A program made the position numbers and the translations under genes. A stretch of DNA of 64,000 bases from Micromonospora marina. Lineage in GTDB: Bacteria; Actinomycetota; Actinomycetes; Mycobacteriales; Micromonosporaceae. The DNA lies in the NCBI RefSeq assembly GCF_900091565.1, contig NZ_FMCV01000025.1:45303-109302 (forward strand). Direction: 5' to 3'. Position 1 is the stretch's first letter. Every line of letters starts with the position of its first letter. Positions 61,305 through 64,000 of the stretch are shown in pieces. The notes beneath the pieces are model-generated. The model was given only the letters and a program-made list of their open reading frames with translations, was not told the DNA's origin and did no database searches.

Positions 61305-62231
61305 TTACCTGCTGCCGGCTGGTGCAGGGGTAGCGATAGGTGGTTCGGCTGGTTGCGTCTGGCGGGTGTGCCAGGCGGTCTCGTACTCGTTCGGGCTGAG
61401 GTCGCCCAGTTCCTTCTGGATGCGGCGGGTGTTGTACCAGCCGTCGATGTAGGCGAAGATCGCGTTCTCGGCCTCGTCGCGGGTCCGCCACGAGGTGCGG
61501 TAGACGAGTTCGATCTTCAACGTTGACCAGAAGTTCTCCATCAGCGCGTTGTCGAACGAGTCGCCGACAGAGCCCATCGAGGGCAGGATCCCGTTGTCCT
61601 GCAACCGTTCGGAGAAGCGGAACGACGTGTAGTTCGACCCTCTGTCCGAGTGGTGGATCAACTGGCCGTCGCGGACATCGCGCGACCAGATGCCGTATTC
61701 GAGGGCGGCGAGGATCAGGTCGGTGTCGCAGCGGTCGGAGGTCTTCCATCCCACGATCCGGCGGGAGAACACATCCCGGACCGCGGCGAGCCAGAACACG
61801 CCTTCGCCGCAGGGGATGCGGGTGGCGTCGGCGACCCAGAGCCGGTTCGGCCCGGCCGCGGTGAACTGCCGGTTGACCAGATCCGGCGCCGGGGTGTGCC
61901 GGGGATCCTGCCGGGTGGAGCCGCCGCGCCAGCCTCGACGCAGGAACGCACCCTGCCAGCCCTGCTGCGTCATCAACCGCTCGACGCGCTTGCGGCCCAC
62001 GCCGATGCCGTCACGGCGCAGCTGCCGATGCACCCGGTCCGCGCCGTAGGTGCGCCCCGACGTCTTCCAGATCTCGTGGATGTTGGAGATCAGCCCCAGG
62101 TCGACCACGTCCCGGTCGCAGGGCTGCTCGGCCTGCTTGACCCACGCGTAGTAGGTCGAGGCGCCGATGTTCAGGACCCGTAGCAGGAGCGCGACCGCGA
62201 ACTGGTCACGGTGTTCATCAATGAACGTCAT
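61305..62231 (-). CDS. IS3-family transposase OrfB (DDE integrase core)
   Basis: 308 residues. HTH_21-like start (YGADRVHRQLRRDGIGVGRK), then the rve core with WVADATRIPC (D), QLIHHSDRGSNYTS (D) and DNALMENFWSTLKIEL (E). C-terminal NTRRIQKELGDLSPNEYE is typical. It overlaps orfA by 4 nt, so coupling or a -1 frameshift could make OrfAB. Confidence 0.92.
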   Translation of the reverse strand: MTFIDEHRDQFAVALLLRVLNIGASTYYAWVKQAEQPCDRDVVDLGLISNIHEIWKTSGRTYGADRVHRQLRRDGIGVGRKRVERLMTQQGWQGAFLRRGWRGGSTRQDPRHTPAPDLVNRQFTAAGPNRLWVADATRIPCGEGVFWLAAVRDVFSRRIVGWKTSDRCDTDLILAALEYGIWSRDVRDGQLIHHSDRGSNYTSFRFSERLQDNGILPSMGSVGDSFDNALMENFWSTLKIELVYRTSWRTRDEAENAIFAYIDGWYNTRRIQKELGDLSPNEYETAWHTRQTQPAEPPIATPAPAGSR

Positions 62232-62545
62232 GACCGTCGCCGGGTCGGGTCGAGCTCCGCCGCGAAGTACGCGCTCGCCGCTTTCAGGATCTCGTTCGCC
62301 CGCCGCAGCTCGGTGACTTCCCTGCGCAGCCGGCGGTTCTCCTCGGCCATCTCGCTGGTCGGCCGGTCGTGACGCTCGTCGGCGTCTGCCTCGGCCTGCC
62401 GGATCCAGTTCCTGAGCGCCTCGTGATGCACGCCGAGCTGCTCGGCCAGGCGCCGGATGACCGGCTTCGGATCCGACTCGCGATACAGGCGCACAGCGCG
62501 CTGACGTAGCTCATCGGGGTACTTCTTCGGTGCTGCCACGGACAA
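62228..62545 (-). CDS. IS3-family OrfA (HTH)
   Basis: 105 residues: KKYPDELRQRAVRLYRESDP, then VIRRLAEQLGVHHEALRNWI and a leucine-zipper-like stretch with EENRRLRREVTELRRANEIL. Binds IS ends and pairs with OrfB. Confidence 0.92.
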   Translation of the reverse strand: MSVAAPKKYPDELRQRAVRLYRESDPKPVIRRLAEQLGVHHEALRNWIRQAEADADERHDRPTSEMAEENRRLRREVTELRRANEILKAASAYFAAELDPTRRRS

Positions 62546-62606
62546 CTTCCTCCCCCACGGCCATCAGACCATGGTCAAGAAGCTCCATGAAAGCGGGGGT
62601 GGCTCA

Positions 62607-62866
62607 ACCAGCAGCATGCCCAGGAGCACCAGAGTGCCCTCGGTCGCTACCTCCAGCGCCGGGCCAAACCACGACGGTGCACCCGCCGTCGCCCCGATGA
62701 CCGCTCGGTACCCAGACACCGAAACTCCGTCGGTAACCTGCACGGCCCCGGCCCGGCCCAACCCGCCCGGAGAAAGCCAGGCGACCGCCACCGCGACCGC
62801 TGCCAAGACGCCGACCGCAGCCAACAACCGCCCAGCTCCGCTGGTTGCTCGTGTTTCTCGTTTCAT
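62607..62866 (-). pseudogene. PAP2-like membrane phosphatase cut by the IS3 element
   Basis: From ATG: MKRETRATSGAGRLLAAVGV, a hydrophobic segment, then GYRAVIGATAGAPSWFGPAL and a second hydrophobic segment. The frame enters the IS end after about 85 residues. The layout is that of the N-terminus of undecaprenyl-pyrophosphatase/PAP2 proteins; the catalytic part is lost and not found across the IS. Confidence 0.5.
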
Positions 62867-63186
62867 GGGGGTCGACCGTAGAAACGAAAGCGGCCGGAGA
62901 CCCGAGCCGAACGGCAACCGCGCACCCCGACGATCGTCAGGGTTGACCACTCCGCAGAAAACAACGCAGCGGGCCGAGTCGGACGCTGCCCGAGTCCCGG
63001 GCCGGGCCTGCCCACCGGCCGGGCACCGGCCTTCGACGAGAGCCACCACCCGGGCCACAGGTGGCCGCCGCCCGCCCAGTGTGCAGATCGCCGGAAGGCA
63101 CAGGTGGCGAGCGTCGGTCGACGGGCCCGTACCGGCAGGTAGGCGGACCTCGGTGGAACAGGTGAATCCATCAGAAGGGCGCGGTC
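62867..63186. other. Intergenic, no supported gene
   Basis: Region between the PAP2 fragment and the integrase fragment. No recognisable gene. Confidence 0.4.
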
Positions 63187-63650
63187 ATGGCGACGTCAGG
63201 TGTGATCTTCAAACGGTGCGGGTGCCGAGACGACCAGCGGCGGCGATTGGAGCAGTCCTGCCCCCGACTGGGCGAACGTGGCCATGGCACCTGGTACTTC
63301 CACTGCTCTGCCCGGAACTTGCTCGGTCGCTGCGAGCGGGTCCGCCGCGGTGGTTACCCCTCGCGGACCGCCGCTCGCCACGCCCGCGACGAATGGCTGA
63401 ACAGCACCGAGGCGGACCGGACGGCGCAGGGCTGGACGGTCGAGCGGTGGCTGCGTCACTGGCTCGACAACCGCACGAAGATCCGACCCACCACGCGTTT
63501 CCACTACACCCGCGACGTCGAGAACGTCCTCATCCCCCACCTCGGCCGCTACCGCCTGGCCGACCTCGACGCCCCGCTCCTGCGCACCGTGTTCGCCGAG
63601 ATCGGAGCGACGAGAAACAGCAAGGGCCGCCCGCAGTCCGCCTCGGCGAT
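63187..63650 (+). pseudogene. Tyrosine integrase N-terminus, truncated by IS3
   Basis: MATSGVIFKRCGCRDDQRRR, then GTWYFHCSARNLLGRC and TVERWLRHWLDNRTKIRPTT, YTRDVENVLIPHLGRY. This is the arm-binding and SAM-like core-binding part of pSAM2-type integrases. The catalytic domain is missing because an IS3 element begins at about 63650. Confidence 0.8.
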
Positions 63651-63702
63651 GTGTCCCGCACCGGGTTAGATGGAGACATCGAAACCTGGAGGAACACCAG
63701 CG

Positions 63703-64000
63703 ATGCCTGCACCGAAGAAGTACCCCGATGAGCTGCGTGAGCGTGCGACCCGGTTGGTCTTTGAGGCCCGTCGGGATCCGGCCGGTGCGGTCGGCGTGAT
63801 CCGGCGGATCGCCGACCAGCTTGGAGTCCATCCGGAGGCGTTGCGGACGTGGGTGAAGCAGGCCGAGGTCGACGCCGGTGTGCGGCCGGGCACGACCAGC
63901 AGCGATGCCGAACGCATCGCGGCCCTCGAACGGGAGAATCGTGAGCTGCGGCGGGCGAACCAGATCCTGAAGTCCGCGGCGTCTTTCTTCGCGGCCGAGC
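63703..64000 (+). CDS. IS3-family OrfA, cut by window end
   Basis: 99 codons visible, from ATG after GGAGG: PKKYPDELRERATRLVFEAR, RIADQLGVHPEALRTWVKQA and ENRELRRANQILKSAASFFA. The same family as the OrfA at 62228 but clearly a different element. OrfB should follow outside the window. Confidence 0.9.
   Translation, partial: MPAPKKYPDELRERATRLVFEARRDPAGAVGVIRRIADQLGVHPEALRTWVKQAEVDAGVRPGTTSSDAERIAALERENRELRRANQILKSAASFFAAE

Larger units (their letters stand above)
61275..62606 (-). mobile_element. IS3-family insertion sequence, apparently intact
   Basis: 1332 bp with inverted ends: left TGAGTTCCCCCCGCTTTGATG, right CATGAAAGCGGGGGTGGCTCA, giving the TG...CA termini of IS3 elements. It holds orfA and orfB on the minus strand. 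No clean target duplication is visible. Confidence 0.82.

Noticed and set aside
1..64000. CRISPR array
   Set aside because: No regularly spaced direct repeats with unique spacers were seen; the only exact long repeats are the two tRNA-derived copies and the IS630 ends.

Overview
The window is high-GC, densely coded DNA from an actinomycete, with many GTG starts, start/stop overlaps, mycothiol-type ArsC, PHO boxes of streptomycete form and actinobacterial RiPP-style genes. A Micromonosporaceae or Streptomyces-like host is the best guess; nothing here fixes the genus. Much of the window is accessory: metal, arsenic and secondary-metabolism islands with many broken genes, two tRNA-derived repeats and three kinds of insertion sequence.

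Left part (1-12.2 kb): the 3' end of a salicylate synthase faces a tightly coupled minus-strand block of two ABC half-exporters, a double-ATPase, two permeases and a lipoprotein. A divergent TetR gene lies behind a promoter with a Zur/Fur-like box. This is the transport side of a salicylate-capped metallophore locus. Next come an IS630 remnant and a TetR/SDR pair with two matching operators.

12.4-29.3 kb: an AHSA1/ArsR pair; an arsenic locus (arsR, acr3, arsC and a broken FAD reductase); then a complete phosphate-starvation block (phoU, PHO box, pstSCAB, an unusual response regulator, phoX). A second arsenic section follows, with several ArsR genes, an ArsN1-like acetyltransferase and a flavoprotein with a Cys-rich tail. 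A broken MFS gene and a methyltransferase end it.

29.3-31.0 kb looks like a zinc-stress cassette: a ferredoxin-fold protein, a P-loop-less CobW remnant, bL32 and a His-rich metal-binding repeat protein.

31.4-34.7 kb is bounded by two 43-bp copies of a tRNA-Arg 3' end and carries a VapBC-type pair, a transposase scrap, a membrane protein and a PadR regulator. 35-38.2 kb holds a PLD-like protein and decayed genes.

38.3-58.6 kb: an HxlR-peroxiredoxin fusion and MFS exporter lead into a large, unusual biosynthetic region. It has two EEP phosphohydrolases, NUDIX, cupin, formyltransferase, DegT aminotransferase, thymidylate-kinase-like, radical SAM and aldo/keto reductase genes. It continues with a nucleotidyltransferase, an ArsR-like regulator, PqqD, a CPBP protease, an AsnB-like enzyme, a 22-residue peptide gene behind a strong ribosome site, and an AurF-like N-oxygenase. 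The PqqD/protease/AsnB/peptide set resembles lasso-peptide logic but with a different protease and an extremely short precursor. This is the best candidate for an undescribed system.

58.6-64 kb is mobile-element debris: tandem IS630 copies meeting in a 34-bp palindrome, an intact IS3 element inside a PAP2-like gene, and an integrase cut off by a second IS3 element that runs off the window.
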